From positions 27,106-91,105 of the forward strand of contig CAZNPV010000009.1 of assembly GCA_964575025.1 (NCBI GenBank): a stretch of DNA of 64,000 nt, read 5' to 3'. The notes beneath the pieces were generated by a model that saw only the letters and a list, made by a program, of their open reading frames with translations, did no database searches and had not been told where the DNA came from. The position numbers were made by a program, and so were the translations under genes. The number at the start of each line of letters is the position of its first letter. Within the stretch, counting starts at the first letter, position 1. This document shows positions 45,201-52,746 of this stretch, one piece after another. This DNA comes from JABMQB01 sp964575025. Lineage in GTDB: Bacteria; Bacteroidota; Bacteroidia; Bacteroidales; Prolixibacteraceae.

Positions 45201-45872
45201 GCAGATAGATCAGGAAGGATTCTACCCTTAATGGAACGGACCTTCAGATATGTGGGAACAAAACTTGCTACTGGTATCACTCCGACGGCTGACGGTGGTT
45301 TTGCCCTCACCGGATACTGGCAGGAAGAGAATAATTCCCGGTTCCTTATGCTTTTCGGGAAAATAGACCGGAATGGAAAAGGCGAAATACACCTTATTAA
45401 TTCCCATGTGAGTATTTTGGGTTGCGATATCCTGGAGGCATACCAAGGGGGATATGCCGTGTTGGAACTGAAAGCGGATGGCAACAATCCTGATTTTTAC
45501 AAAATGAGTTTTATTATAATCAGTGACCAGGGGGAACCGACCGAATGTGCCACTTCGTTGCCCGGACCGGTTAAAAAGGAAGATATTTTAAAATATAAAC
45601 CGCGGATGATAAAAACCCGGGATGGTTATGTGATTGCAAACCATGGTTTTTATGGCCTCGATTATGATATTTGCCTGTTTTGGGTTGATAAAACAGGAGA
45701 CGTATTGGAAACCCACGAAATCCTTACCCTCCCGGGCGATCAGTTTGTGATGGACTTTGCTGAAACAGGGGACGGGGGTTTTATAATTACCGGTCTCCAA
45801 AATGTTGCAGGCGAACAGAAAGCATTGGTTATCAAGACGGATTCACAGGGGAAACTAAATCCTGTCTATTAA
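42294..45872 (+). CDS. Large exported protein with eight PKD repeats
   Basis: A 1192-residue protein. Signal peptide about 1-23. Residues 25-115 form a beta-sandwich (LITYDIASPG, YGDVGSNISPGDEKAIVW) seen at the front of some Bacteroidota surface proteins. Eight PKD domains of about 85-90 residues fill roughly 117-825; each has a W-[ND]-F-G-D signature, such as YQWNFGDPSSG and YSWDFGDDDSE, then HTY, a G and YxVxL. The final 360 residues look like a beta-propeller with TGDG and DGGF(A/I) repeats. No T9SS sorting domain or toxin motif is visible. It lies directly behind tssF and ends 103 bases from the convergent tssO. It may be an envelope-spanning or surface component of the secretion machine; that is inference. 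Confidence 0.85.
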   Translation: MKANIKYFGVILIFSLCARTGVSQENYASNISRSIDEEKMLITYDIASPGSVRSFSVILLLTYEGRQVEAPSAYGDVGSNISPGDEKAIVWYFKDDFKGDIEKVNVDVLVYRENEPQAIFEIASVSNNGYAPCEVTFSNRSSYANEYQWNFGDPSSGTRNLSFEKDPAHTYHDGGIYPIALTARNTQLKLENTYYHSIEIKSYDPTIADFEIEGNNQLAPARVNFRNESVNADRYHWNFGDPSGGRKNETDKENPNYKYKEPGTYTVELIAINNFSGIPDTLTKEVVVEQEKVAEAAFIYTKSSDTAPATVVFKNTSVHAVKYEWDFGDPSSGEKNTSEEKDPAHLYSQPGNYEVELAAWAKGERKPSTYTDEVSVKELPKPPEARFSIQNNNVLGPATIVFENNSMNAETYSWDFGDPDSGKDNSSEKINPAHTYQKAGRYKVVLTASNSNFNTKSTTSNYVVVTEPSRPKVTPEARFSIDNNNIPAPAVVRFTGQAMDADTYSWDFGDDDSEDNTSVLQNPVHVYSEAGRYRVTLTVKNESSDKTDQFSDFVTVTGPEKPAVQPVAKFTTRMETTTAPAVVRFSNASEDADSYEWNFGDPGSDNNTSSQANPSHTYSEAGRYQVELTVSNKKSGLTDRFSETITVTKPLVTPVADFEIQHTRPEAPARVVFINHSEHANSFVWDFGDPASGDRNASTQEHPEHVYENPGEYKVQLAVLNKESGKEDVTEKKITIISPPEPPVADFEMTLHSEYIPVVIDFKNLSENADSYQWNFGDFDSEKNVSSAESPTHAYTDPGKYKITLEAVNSRSGETHEISKEVILRSDFTTFVKTDEWKNDYFKALAVVPIENNHTVILFQGDGENSTLVKMTGDGQVTDERKLDNQVFDIIRSDEGDELILLGSNESGNLQIQKITRDLKSGDPVVLQEKKNFKTDFAQPFLSLSLAGEIGLVANALNDRYPIDIYFQKADRSGRILPLMERTFRYVGTKLATGITPTADGGFALTGYWQEENNSRFLMLFGKIDRNGKGEIHLINSHVSILGCDILEAYQGGYAVLELKADGNNPDFYKMSFIIISDQGEPTECATSLPGPVKKEDILKYKPRMIKTRDGYVIANHGFYGLDYDICLFWVDKTGDVLETHEILTLPGDQFVMDFAETGDGGFIITGLQNVAGEQKALVIKTDSQGKLNPVY

Positions 45873-45975
45873 GTAAACGCACCCATTCATTCTATCCGGG
45901 ATTTATGGGGTAAGGACAGGGCAAGGCAATCTTGTGTGCATCGTAAAAATCAGGGACTATGATGGGCGAGCCGGG

Positions 45976-46608
45976 TTAGTTTCTGATTTTTTGAATTTCC
46001 TGCCTGAGGGCTCTGTTTTCGGTATTGCACTGGCGTAATTTTTCGAGGGCTTCGGCAAGATCTTTTTCGAACTGTTCGCAGTTTGCGCCTCCCCCACCAC
46101 TTGCCTGCAGCATATTCACCTGGTTCTGCAACCGGTCTCTTTCAGCAATGCACTCCTGCAGCTTCTGGCTCGTTTCATTTGAATCGCCCACTTTTTCAGT
46201 AAGTTTTACTTTTTCATTGTACGCCAGCTGAAGATCTGATAAGGCCTGTATAACCTCCTGGTACATCTTTGACTCCCAGGATTCATCTTTAACCACCTGA
46301 TTTTTGGTCTGGCTTATGACAGCTCCAATGTCCTGGTTCAAAACTTCCAGGTTTATATTCTCCTGTTGGTAATCTGGTATTTGTGAAATCATGGCCGTGG
46401 CTTCCCCTACATTGGGAGCAAACACTTCTTCCTGATATTTCAGGTGGCTTTGTAATTTTTCAAGTTCAGCTTTGGATTGTTGTTCTGCTAATCCGCTTAT
46501 GTTCATCGTCATAAATCCCAATACCAGAGCAATGATAAAACACAGCAAAAACAATCCTACTACTTTAAAAAATGCTTTGTTCCGTTCTTTTTTATTTTTT
46601 GGCTTCAT
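45976..46608 (-). CDS. tssO: Type VI secretion membrane protein TssO
   Basis: A 210-residue inner-membrane protein specific to subtype iii systems. It starts MKPKNKKERNKAFFKV, then a single transmembrane helix at about 14-36, and a long periplasmic part that is largely coiled coil from about 120 to 208 (ECIAERDRLQNQVNML and KDLAEALEKLRQ). It is thought to help replace the TssJLM membrane complex. Its start overlaps the end of tssN by 17 bases, so the two are coupled. It is the last gene of the minus unit. Confidence 0.85.
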   Translation of the reverse strand: MKPKNKKERNKAFFKVVGLFLLCFIIALVLGFMTMNISGLAEQQSKAELEKLQSHLKYQEEVFAPNVGEATAMISQIPDYQQENINLEVLNQDIGAVISQTKNQVVKDESWESKMYQEVIQALSDLQLAYNEKVKLTEKVGDSNETSQKLQECIAERDRLQNQVNMLQASGGGGANCEQFEKDLAEALEKLRQCNTENRALRQEIQKIRN

Positions 46609-47473
46609 CTTGTGAGACTTTTGCGTTCGTAGTTACTCTGTTACATACCAATACGTCATTCTCTTTTATATTGCAGTTATACATTGCTTCCTCCGGGTCG
46701 AGGGCTGTTTTTATATTCAGTAGTTTATTCCTGAGCCTGAAAAATATCCATTGCTCGGGAATGTTGTTTTCATCCATAAATGAAATCGTGCTTTCAGGGT
46801 GCCTGCTGTTGTAATCGTTGATAAAGAAATAGAAAAGCCTGCCCAGTGCCATCCCTAACGGGGCTTTTGCCCTGAATGTGGTAGCTTCCTCGGCACCGGA
46901 ATGCTTTTTAAATACAAAACTGATAACCACCGGGTTTTCCATCTCCTTATCCGAGGGATCCTCAATCGTTTCTCCTACCGGGTATTGCCATTTTTTGTAA
47001 TCCCTGGGAGGTACTGAGAGGAGGTAAGTGATGGTCTGATCCAGCAATACCGGAACCAGAAACCACAACAAAGACATATACCAGATTAGGGTAACATCGG
47101 AATCTAAAAGGAAGGTAAAGGACAGATTGAAGAACAGATATCCAAATATCAGAATGCAGAGAATAAAAAACAAATGCACAATGAAACTCTTTTCAGCATA
47201 CCATGGGAGCAGGATCCGTGCCAGAAATGCATGCGCAACTCCGATCAACAGGATCACGACCTGACCCAACAGAAGAGGAGCTATTTCACCCGTTGATGGT
47301 TTCAGGTAAAGGAAAAAACCCGTTGAAGAGAGAAGCAGCGAAGTAATCAACAGATAAAATAAGCTTACCCAACCGTACTTTTTTAATCCTTTCACCCTTT
47401 TATAGAGTATCAGAAACAATCCAAACCCAAAAATCAGGCTGCCTATTTTTATTGCCAAACTTGTTCCGCTCAT
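46592..47473 (-). CDS. tssN: Type VI secretion membrane protein TssN
   Basis: A 293-residue membrane protein of the TssN family when started at the ATG of MSGTS; the two residues before it depend on a TTG. Five hydrophobic helices lie in the first 160 residues, then a cytoplasmic domain (VVISFVFKKHSGAEEATTF, FRLRNKLLNIKTALD). TssN occurs only in the Bacteroidota subtype iii systems, where it is proposed to dock the baseplate to the membrane with TssO, P, Q and R. It is upstream of and overlaps tssO. Confidence 0.83.
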   Translation of the reverse strand: MSGTSLAIKIGSLIFGFGLFLILYKRVKGLKKYGWVSLFYLLITSLLLSSTGFFLYLKPSTGEIAPLLLGQVVILLIGVAHAFLARILLPWYAEKSFIVHLFFILCILIFGYLFFNLSFTFLLDSDVTLIWYMSLLWFLVPVLLDQTITYLLSVPPRDYKKWQYPVGETIEDPSDKEMENPVVISFVFKKHSGAEEATTFRAKAPLGMALGRLFYFFINDYNSRHPESTISFMDENNIPEQWIFFRLRNKLLNIKTALDPEEAMYNCNIKENDVLVCNRVTTNAKVSQDEAKK

Positions 47474-47587
47474 GTACAAAAGAATTTTGTTGGCTATAAA
47501 AATAGAAAAGAAACATTGAATATCCTACCAAAAATGCGAGGATTCGAAATTAAAAAAGGAGCAGGGCTTTTAATGGGTGGCGTATTG

Positions 47588-47887
47588 TCATCCTCCAATG
47601 ATAACTGTAGGGCATCCCACCACAATGGTGCCTCCATGGGCTGTAGTATCACCCTGGCGTGCAGCAGGCTGACCTCCGATTAGAACCGTTGCAGAGCCCT
47701 TAATAATGCTGTCCGGAGATCCGGTACAGAGGGCCATATCGCCTACACGGGCAGCCGGCTGGCCTCCAATTAATACAGTCGGGCACCCTGGTGGCAATAT
47801 CGGCCCCCCGACATGGGGAATGGGTGGCGTCCCCGGTGTTTGCATCGGGCAGGTGTGCATGTCGTTTATTCTTGCTGCGGGTGGCAT
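47588..47887 (-). CDS. PAAR-domain spike tip protein
   Basis: A 99-residue, Gly/Pro/Cys-rich single-domain PAAR protein that caps the VgrG spike. Repeats such as PTVLIGGQPAARVGD and ATVLIGGQPAARQGD form the cone, and His/Cys residues at the tip (near 11-13 and 52) suit zinc binding. There is no N- or C-terminal toxin extension, so it would carry effectors, if any, non-covalently. It lies 75 bases downstream of vgrG. Confidence 0.9.
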   Translation of the reverse strand: MPPAARINDMHTCPMQTPGTPPIPHVGGPILPPGCPTVLIGGQPAARVGDMALCTGSPDSIIKGSATVLIGGQPAARQGDTTAHGGTIVVGCPTVIIGG

Positions 47888-47962
47888 AGGCTGTTTTTCA
47901 TTTGGTTAATCTTTGTAGCACTGATCCGGTGACTGGTTTTGATCCACTCATTGAAATATTGT

Positions 47963-49750
47963 TCAGTTAATCTGTACCAGTGGTCCTTTGACGGTCATGG
48001 TTCCGCCTGAACTAACTTCAGCGCTGGCGCTTCCTTCTGCTTTCATGGATGCATTGGCTTTAATTTCCACATTGGCACCTGTAATTTTTACATCCGATTT
48101 GGCCTCTGTTTTGAGTTGGTTGGCTTTCTGCTCAAAAGACTGGCCTGCTTCTATTTTTAATCCGTTATCAGCTTTTATTTCAATATCTTTTGCTTCAATC
48201 TTAAGGGTTTCAGCCGCAACAATCTTTAACTCGCCGTTGGCACCGTCCAGGGTAATTTCATTTTTCTTTTTGGCATCGTAAATACGGATTTTTTCTTCTC
48301 CGCCGGAGTCATAAAACTCAATGGTATTCCCGGAAGCTGTACGAATGACATGCATTTTGACATTGCTGTCATTTGCATTGCCCGCCCAGTCAGGATCAGG
48401 ATTCGCATCTTCGTCAAATAAATTTCCGAGGCAGTAGGGTTTTTCTACATCCCCGTCCTCAAATCCCACCAATACCCGTGAGTTTTTTGCCGGTACAAAA
48501 TAAAATCCCGCTTTTTTATGCGCGTAAGGGGTGGCTATTTTTACCCAGGGGGATGCCTGTTTGCCTTCCATCCACCAGAAACTGATTTTTACTCTTCCCA
48601 GTTTGTCAGGGTCTTTATTGTCGGCAATCATCCCCAACTGGTTGGAAGTGGCTCGTACCAGATAGGGATCTGTATTTTCAGGAATTGAAGTTTCGGCAGG
48701 AATGGCCGTAAAGTTGTTCCTGTAAAGTAAGGTATTGTCCATCTCATGCTGTACGGATGTGATCAGGTATTTGCCATAATCCATCTTCCCTTTCCCGTCC
48801 TGTTTCAGGCAACCGATTTTTACCTGCATGCCGGCACACAGATACCCATTGGTGGAGCTACCCGACAGGGTAGTAAGTTTAACAGCATCTGCTGCTTCCA
48901 GGGTTTTCCCCACCTGGTCCAGCCCCTTTTTGTAATCCGATTCTTTGACATTCAGGTGCTCATAATAATCATTACCCTCTTCAGTATACATTTTTTTTGA
49001 CATTTTAAGGGCATGTTTTCCATACATGTTCAGGTTGGCTTCAATCTGGCTGTTGCCTGATTTATATTTGTATACATCCACTTTTAAGGGATCTACAGAA
49101 AAAAGGTTAAATTTTACCGGAGTAACCCCTAAGCCGTAGGTGAATTCTTCCAGACTGTACCCCAGGGTAAGCGGTTTTTCAACCACGGGAATTTCCCCGA
49201 AAATAAAATCCTGCCCGTCAAAGAAACACCACTCCCCATACCGGATAGCCAACCGTTTTAGAAATTCCAGATCGCTTTCTTCATACTGGACAATATATGG
49301 AAACTGCTCCTTGTTGCGGGGGGAAACCTTCGACTTGAATTCGTATTTCTTCAATACTTCCTTTGCAATTTCTTCCAGGGTTTTGTCCAGAAAGGCACGG
49401 TTGGTGGGTTTCCGGTTTAACGCTATTTCAGAGCTTCCACCTGAAATAATGATTTGATCCTTATCAGCCATAGCACTCCGTGAGCTCTGAATTTTTGTTA
49501 CATACCCGCGGAAGAGAATTCCATCTTTTTCATCATCACCTGCTAAAACCGTTGTTTGAATCACAAGAGGTAATCCAAGAAAATCTTTGGATTTTTCAAT
49601 TAAAAAACCATCCATTTCCTCAAGGGCCTCATAATGGCACTCGATTTCAAACGTATCAATGCCATAGAGATTCTGTTTGATTAAAACCCGGTAAAAATAT
49701 TTCAAGGGTTTCCGGTTAATCGTAATATCAAGTTTCGCAAGCAACGACAT
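47963..49750 (-). CDS. tssI: Type VI secretion spike protein VgrG
   Basis: A 595-residue VgrG of the Bacteroidota type. Residues 1-350 form the gp27-like hub (RNKEQFPYIVQYEESDLEFL). A gp5-like OB domain starts near 378 (DPDKLGRVKISFWWMEGK, then SPWVKIATPYA). The C-terminal spike is a triple-stranded beta-helix of short repeats such as IEIKADNGLKIEAG and KITGANVEIKANAS. The end, KGPLVQIN, leaves no room for a toxin domain. It follows hcp genes and precedes PAAR, the usual spike module. Confidence 0.92.
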   Translation of the reverse strand: MSLLAKLDITINRKPLKYFYRVLIKQNLYGIDTFEIECHYEALEEMDGFLIEKSKDFLGLPLVIQTTVLAGDDEKDGILFRGYVTKIQSSRSAMADKDQIIISGGSSEIALNRKPTNRAFLDKTLEEIAKEVLKKYEFKSKVSPRNKEQFPYIVQYEESDLEFLKRLAIRYGEWCFFDGQDFIFGEIPVVEKPLTLGYSLEEFTYGLGVTPVKFNLFSVDPLKVDVYKYKSGNSQIEANLNMYGKHALKMSKKMYTEEGNDYYEHLNVKESDYKKGLDQVGKTLEAADAVKLTTLSGSSTNGYLCAGMQVKIGCLKQDGKGKMDYGKYLITSVQHEMDNTLLYRNNFTAIPAETSIPENTDPYLVRATSNQLGMIADNKDPDKLGRVKISFWWMEGKQASPWVKIATPYAHKKAGFYFVPAKNSRVLVGFEDGDVEKPYCLGNLFDEDANPDPDWAGNANDSNVKMHVIRTASGNTIEFYDSGGEEKIRIYDAKKKNEITLDGANGELKIVAAETLKIEAKDIEIKADNGLKIEAGQSFEQKANQLKTEAKSDVKITGANVEIKANASMKAEGSASAEVSSGGTMTVKGPLVQIN

Positions 49751-49802
49751 GGTAAAGATTTAAAATTTTCTGTCTGTTATAACGGTGTTTTTCCCTTAGG
49801 TG

Positions 49803-50279
49803 TTATATATCGTCTTTTGATGAATACATCGTTTCCGTTTTCCACTCCATGTTTGATATCTTGATTATGGGAGATAATATGGTTAAATGGGTGATCATTT
49901 GCTTGTCTTCATAAAATTCTTCTTTTAAATCCACGAGCAACGCCTCTTCGAACTCCAGGGATTCCATTTCCTGCTTTACGCCAGTCTCTGTCAGACCAAT
50001 AAAAGTGATCTTTCCTTTGTGTTTAAGATGCCTTGTAATCATCCAGTTCATGAGGTCGGGAGAACGGACTGTTGGAATGGTGATCTTGATGTGTCCTGCC
50101 TGTACCCGAGTTACAATTTCATATTGATAGTTGGTACCGGAGCGGCCAACTTGGTGTTCTTCTTTTATTTGTGAAAATCCAAAACTACAGGATATAATCC
50201 GTAGCCTGTTTTTGTCATCCGTTTCTGCAGAATCAGAAAAATCAAGGTCTTGAATTTCAAGGCGTGCTTCCGTTGCCAT
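49803..50279 (-). CDS. Second, divergent Hcp/TssD-like protein
   Basis: A 158-residue protein with the TssD pattern in divergent form: LRIISCSFGFSQIKEEHQVGR, then VQAGHIKITIPTVRSPDLMNWM and an acidic central part. It is about 30 residues longer than the main Hcp, with an N-terminal addition (MATEARLEIQDLDFSDSAETD) and a longer tail. Several Hcp paralogues per locus are common in subtype iii systems. Its place between vgrG and hcp suits an adaptor ring joining tube to spike, but this is inference. Confidence 0.75.
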   Translation of the reverse strand: MATEARLEIQDLDFSDSAETDDKNRLRIISCSFGFSQIKEEHQVGRSGTNYQYEIVTRVQAGHIKITIPTVRSPDLMNWMITRHLKHKGKITFIGLTETGVKQEMESLEFEEALLVDLKEEFYEDKQMITHLTILSPIIKISNMEWKTETMYSSKDDI

Positions 50280-50352
50280 TGATAAATATTTAAATGGTTA
50301 CAAACAATTACTTGCCTTTATGGGCATTTACCCCAATCTTTTGCGGGTGTTA

Positions 50353-50360
50353 CAAAGATA
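50353..50360 (-). promoter_or_regulatory. Candidate -7 box before second hcp (TATCTTTG)
   Basis: A perfect TAnnTTTG on the minus strand in the 131-base gap between the two hcp genes. No TTTG is found at the -33 distance. It might start a separate transcript for the second hcp and vgrG. Confidence 0.4.
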
Positions 50361-50410
50361 AACCCTGGGCTTATTCGTTATTGTTTATTACAAATACCTT
50401 AGGGATTTAT

Positions 50411-50800
50411 TTACATTGCCCATTCGTTGAGGTGTTCCCCTTCGCCCAGTTTTATACCATGAGGTGAAAGTTTAAAGGTAATGGTCATGGAACCCGGGCC
50501 GGTATCATCAAAAGTTTCTTTGTATTCCGTTACGTAAGCCTCTGAAATTTCCAGTTCTTTCATTTTGGCATCTTCATCTCTTTTGTTGAAGATGATTTTT
50601 GCATCTTTACGCATGTAACTGTCACACATCCATTCGAAGATCATGGTGTCATCTGTAGATTCGATGGTCAGTTCAATTCCCTGTCCCCGTGTGGTGGACG
50701 AAGGTCTGCCTGTTTTGTCGCACTCCTGTTTCAGACCGAAGTTACAGTTTAATACCCTGTATTCTTTGTCATCGACTTTTAATACTGCTTTAAATGACAT
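50411..50800 (-). CDS. tssD: Type VI secretion tube protein Hcp (TssD)
   Basis: A 129-residue Hcp of the typical Bacteroidota form, starting MSFKAVLKVDDKEYRVLNCN and including TIESTDDTMIFEWM and GSMTITFKLSPHGIKL. Hexamers stack to form the expelled inner tube. It lies 35 bases downstream of tssC. The gap to the next gene is unusually long for this unit (131 bases) and contains a -7 box, fitting the higher or separate expression of tube proteins seen in many systems. Confidence 0.92.
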   Translation of the reverse strand: MSFKAVLKVDDKEYRVLNCNFGLKQECDKTGRPSSTTRGQGIELTIESTDDTMIFEWMCDSYMRKDAKIIFNKRDEDAKMKELEISEAYVTEYKETFDDTGPGSMTITFKLSPHGIKLGEGEHLNEWAM

Positions 50801-50835
50801 AATTCAAAAATTTAAGGTTAGAAAATGCTTAGCAA

Positions 50836-52224
50836 CTAATTCTGTTCATATTCGGTATCCCATTCATTTCCGTCGTCTCCTTTTTGCCCGTCCATTTTGA
50901 TCATAAAATTCTTGGCCGGGAAGTAAGGGGTCATATGAATATCGAGATAAATCCGGTCTTTTTGTTTCGGATCCTGTTCGAAACGTTTTACGGAAAATTT
51001 CTCAATCAGTTTCCCTGGTCCGGTAATATCGTCCAGAAAACGGGTGATCTGGCTGAGTATTTCTTTCCGGGTTTTCATATTAAAATTTTCAAAAGCCCGG
51101 CGGTTCAGGAAATCCATCAGCACCTTGGTTACATAGTCGAAAACCCTGACTACGGAATAGGTCTGCAGTCCCAGGTTATCGCCGTTAAAGAGTGTTTTGG
51201 CCGAGAAGGCCATTACTTTGCCGTATTCGTTCACCATAGGTACCAGTCCCATTTTTTCGAGGTTGGCGATTTCGCTTTTTTTCAGGTCGAAACGAACGCC
51301 GTCCACTTCGCTCAGGCTGCCGTGTTTTTTACCGGCAGCCACCTGCGACATCAGGGTTTGGTATATGGTCCCGGCCAAAGCTCCGGAGGGAGGAACATAT
51401 AGTTCTTCTTCCTCACCCAGTTCCTTGTATTTGTTGCGGCCTACCAGGTAATTGCAGGTCATCAGTACATTGGAACGGTATATATCACCTCCCGTAAGGT
51501 TGGCTGATTCAAACATCTCCATTACATCATCCGGAGTGTCCAGATGTTCAAAATCTGTTAGTAGGGTTGCTTTGTTTTCGTGGGCTATTTTTGCCCACTT
51601 CTCAACTACTTTATTGGAGCCCAGGTACCCGGGTACTACCAGGAGACTGTAATTATCGCGTAAATCCAGCCTGTCGTAGTTTTTGACCAGTTCTTCACGG
51701 ACCGCATCGATAAAACGGGTATCGTCAAGGTCTTTGAGCTGGTCCGGGGCAGCATTCATAAAGGTTATGTTTTTTATTTTGTTGCTGCCGGCGTTTTTGA
51801 AGAAGAGGGCAACCGAACGATAGGATTTTTCAAGATCTTTGGTTGTTTGAAGGGCTTTTGCCAGGTTTTTTGTTAGGGTTTTTTCGGCAACCTGAGCCCC
51901 TTGTTCGCAACTTTCAACCATTTCCATTACATTGTCGGATGATGTCAATACGGCAGCCCACAACTGGAGGGTATCCTTCAGCTTTTTGCGTTCGTCTTTT
52001 TTTGAATCTTCGGAAAGGAAGATCCGTTTTCGTGCTTTTCGCTCGGGATTCAGGTTCTGTACGCCATCGATTGCGACTTCCATCAGATCGAATCCTCCGA
52101 CTTTAGCCAGTTGGTCCAGGCTCTGTTTGAGCAACTCCTGTGGTTTGTCAACCTGCCCGGTTCGCTCGGCTACTTTTTCCCTGTATTGTTCTATATTTTG
52201 ACCTTGTTGTTCTTGTTGTGCCAT
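50836..52224 (-). CDS. tssC: Type VI secretion sheath protein TssC
   Basis: A 462-residue large sheath subunit of the subtype iii family (DUF5458). Characteristic segments are YREKVAERTGQVDKPQELL at the start, YSLLVVPGYLGSNKVVEKW in the middle, YLVGRNKYKELGEE and the C-terminal IYLDIHMTPYFPAKNFMI. Together with TssB it forms the contractile sheath around the Hcp tube. It is 28 bases downstream of tssB. Confidence 0.92.
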   Translation of the reverse strand: MAQQEQQGQNIEQYREKVAERTGQVDKPQELLKQSLDQLAKVGGFDLMEVAIDGVQNLNPERKARKRIFLSEDSKKDERKKLKDTLQLWAAVLTSSDNVMEMVESCEQGAQVAEKTLTKNLAKALQTTKDLEKSYRSVALFFKNAGSNKIKNITFMNAAPDQLKDLDDTRFIDAVREELVKNYDRLDLRDNYSLLVVPGYLGSNKVVEKWAKIAHENKATLLTDFEHLDTPDDVMEMFESANLTGGDIYRSNVLMTCNYLVGRNKYKELGEEEELYVPPSGALAGTIYQTLMSQVAAGKKHGSLSEVDGVRFDLKKSEIANLEKMGLVPMVNEYGKVMAFSAKTLFNGDNLGLQTYSVVRVFDYVTKVLMDFLNRRAFENFNMKTRKEILSQITRFLDDITGPGKLIEKFSVKRFEQDPKQKDRIYLDIHMTPYFPAKNFMIKMDGQKGDDGNEWDTEYEQN

Positions 52225-52252
52225 TTTTTTCTGATTTTAATTTTTAATCATG

Positions 52253-52696
52253 TTACGCTTCCTCGATTTCTTTGATCAATGCAAAAATTGCATTCAGCAT
52301 AGCCTCTTTATTTTCTTTGTTTTCCAGGGCTTTCCGTAAGAGTTTGTTGCTTTTCAGCTGTTTCAGGATTTTCAGGTATTGATCCTTCTGACTGGTCAGG
52401 TCTTGTAAAAAATTGCTTTGGGCAGTAATTCCATCTACCCCAAAATCTGCCAGTCCCTTAAAGGCAAGTTTTTCATCTTTGGTGCCCCCTTCGGCATCTT
52501 CAAATTCCACATCAACCGAAGGCTGAAAGTGGTTAAACACATCATCAATCGAGGTTAGTCCTCCCACAATTTCTGGTTTGAAAGGTGCCTCGTCGGTTAA
52601 TTTCTCGATCATTAAAGTTCGGTTCTGGGCTATTTCGCTCATCGCCTCATTTGCTTCATTGGGGACTTCCGTCCCGCCAATTCCGTAAGTTTGCAT
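52253..52696 (-). CDS. tssB: Type VI secretion sheath protein TssB
   Basis: A 147-residue small sheath subunit. It shows GGLTSIDDVFNHFQPSVDVE, the segment that handshakes with TssC, and a long C-terminal helix with LLRKALENKENKEAML. The N-terminal beta strand seen in proteobacterial TssB is shorter here, as in other subtype iii proteins. It lies 50 bases downstream of clpV, with A-rich DNA just before its start. Confidence 0.9.
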   Translation of the reverse strand: MQTYGIGGTEVPNEANEAMSEIAQNRTLMIEKLTDEAPFKPEIVGGLTSIDDVFNHFQPSVDVEFEDAEGGTKDEKLAFKGLADFGVDGITAQSNFLQDLTSQKDQYLKILKQLKSNKLLRKALENKENKEAMLNAIFALIKEIEEA

Positions 52697-52746
52697 ATTG
52701 TTTGTTTTTTTTTATTAATATTTTTTTGGTTTTACTTTGTAAAAGC

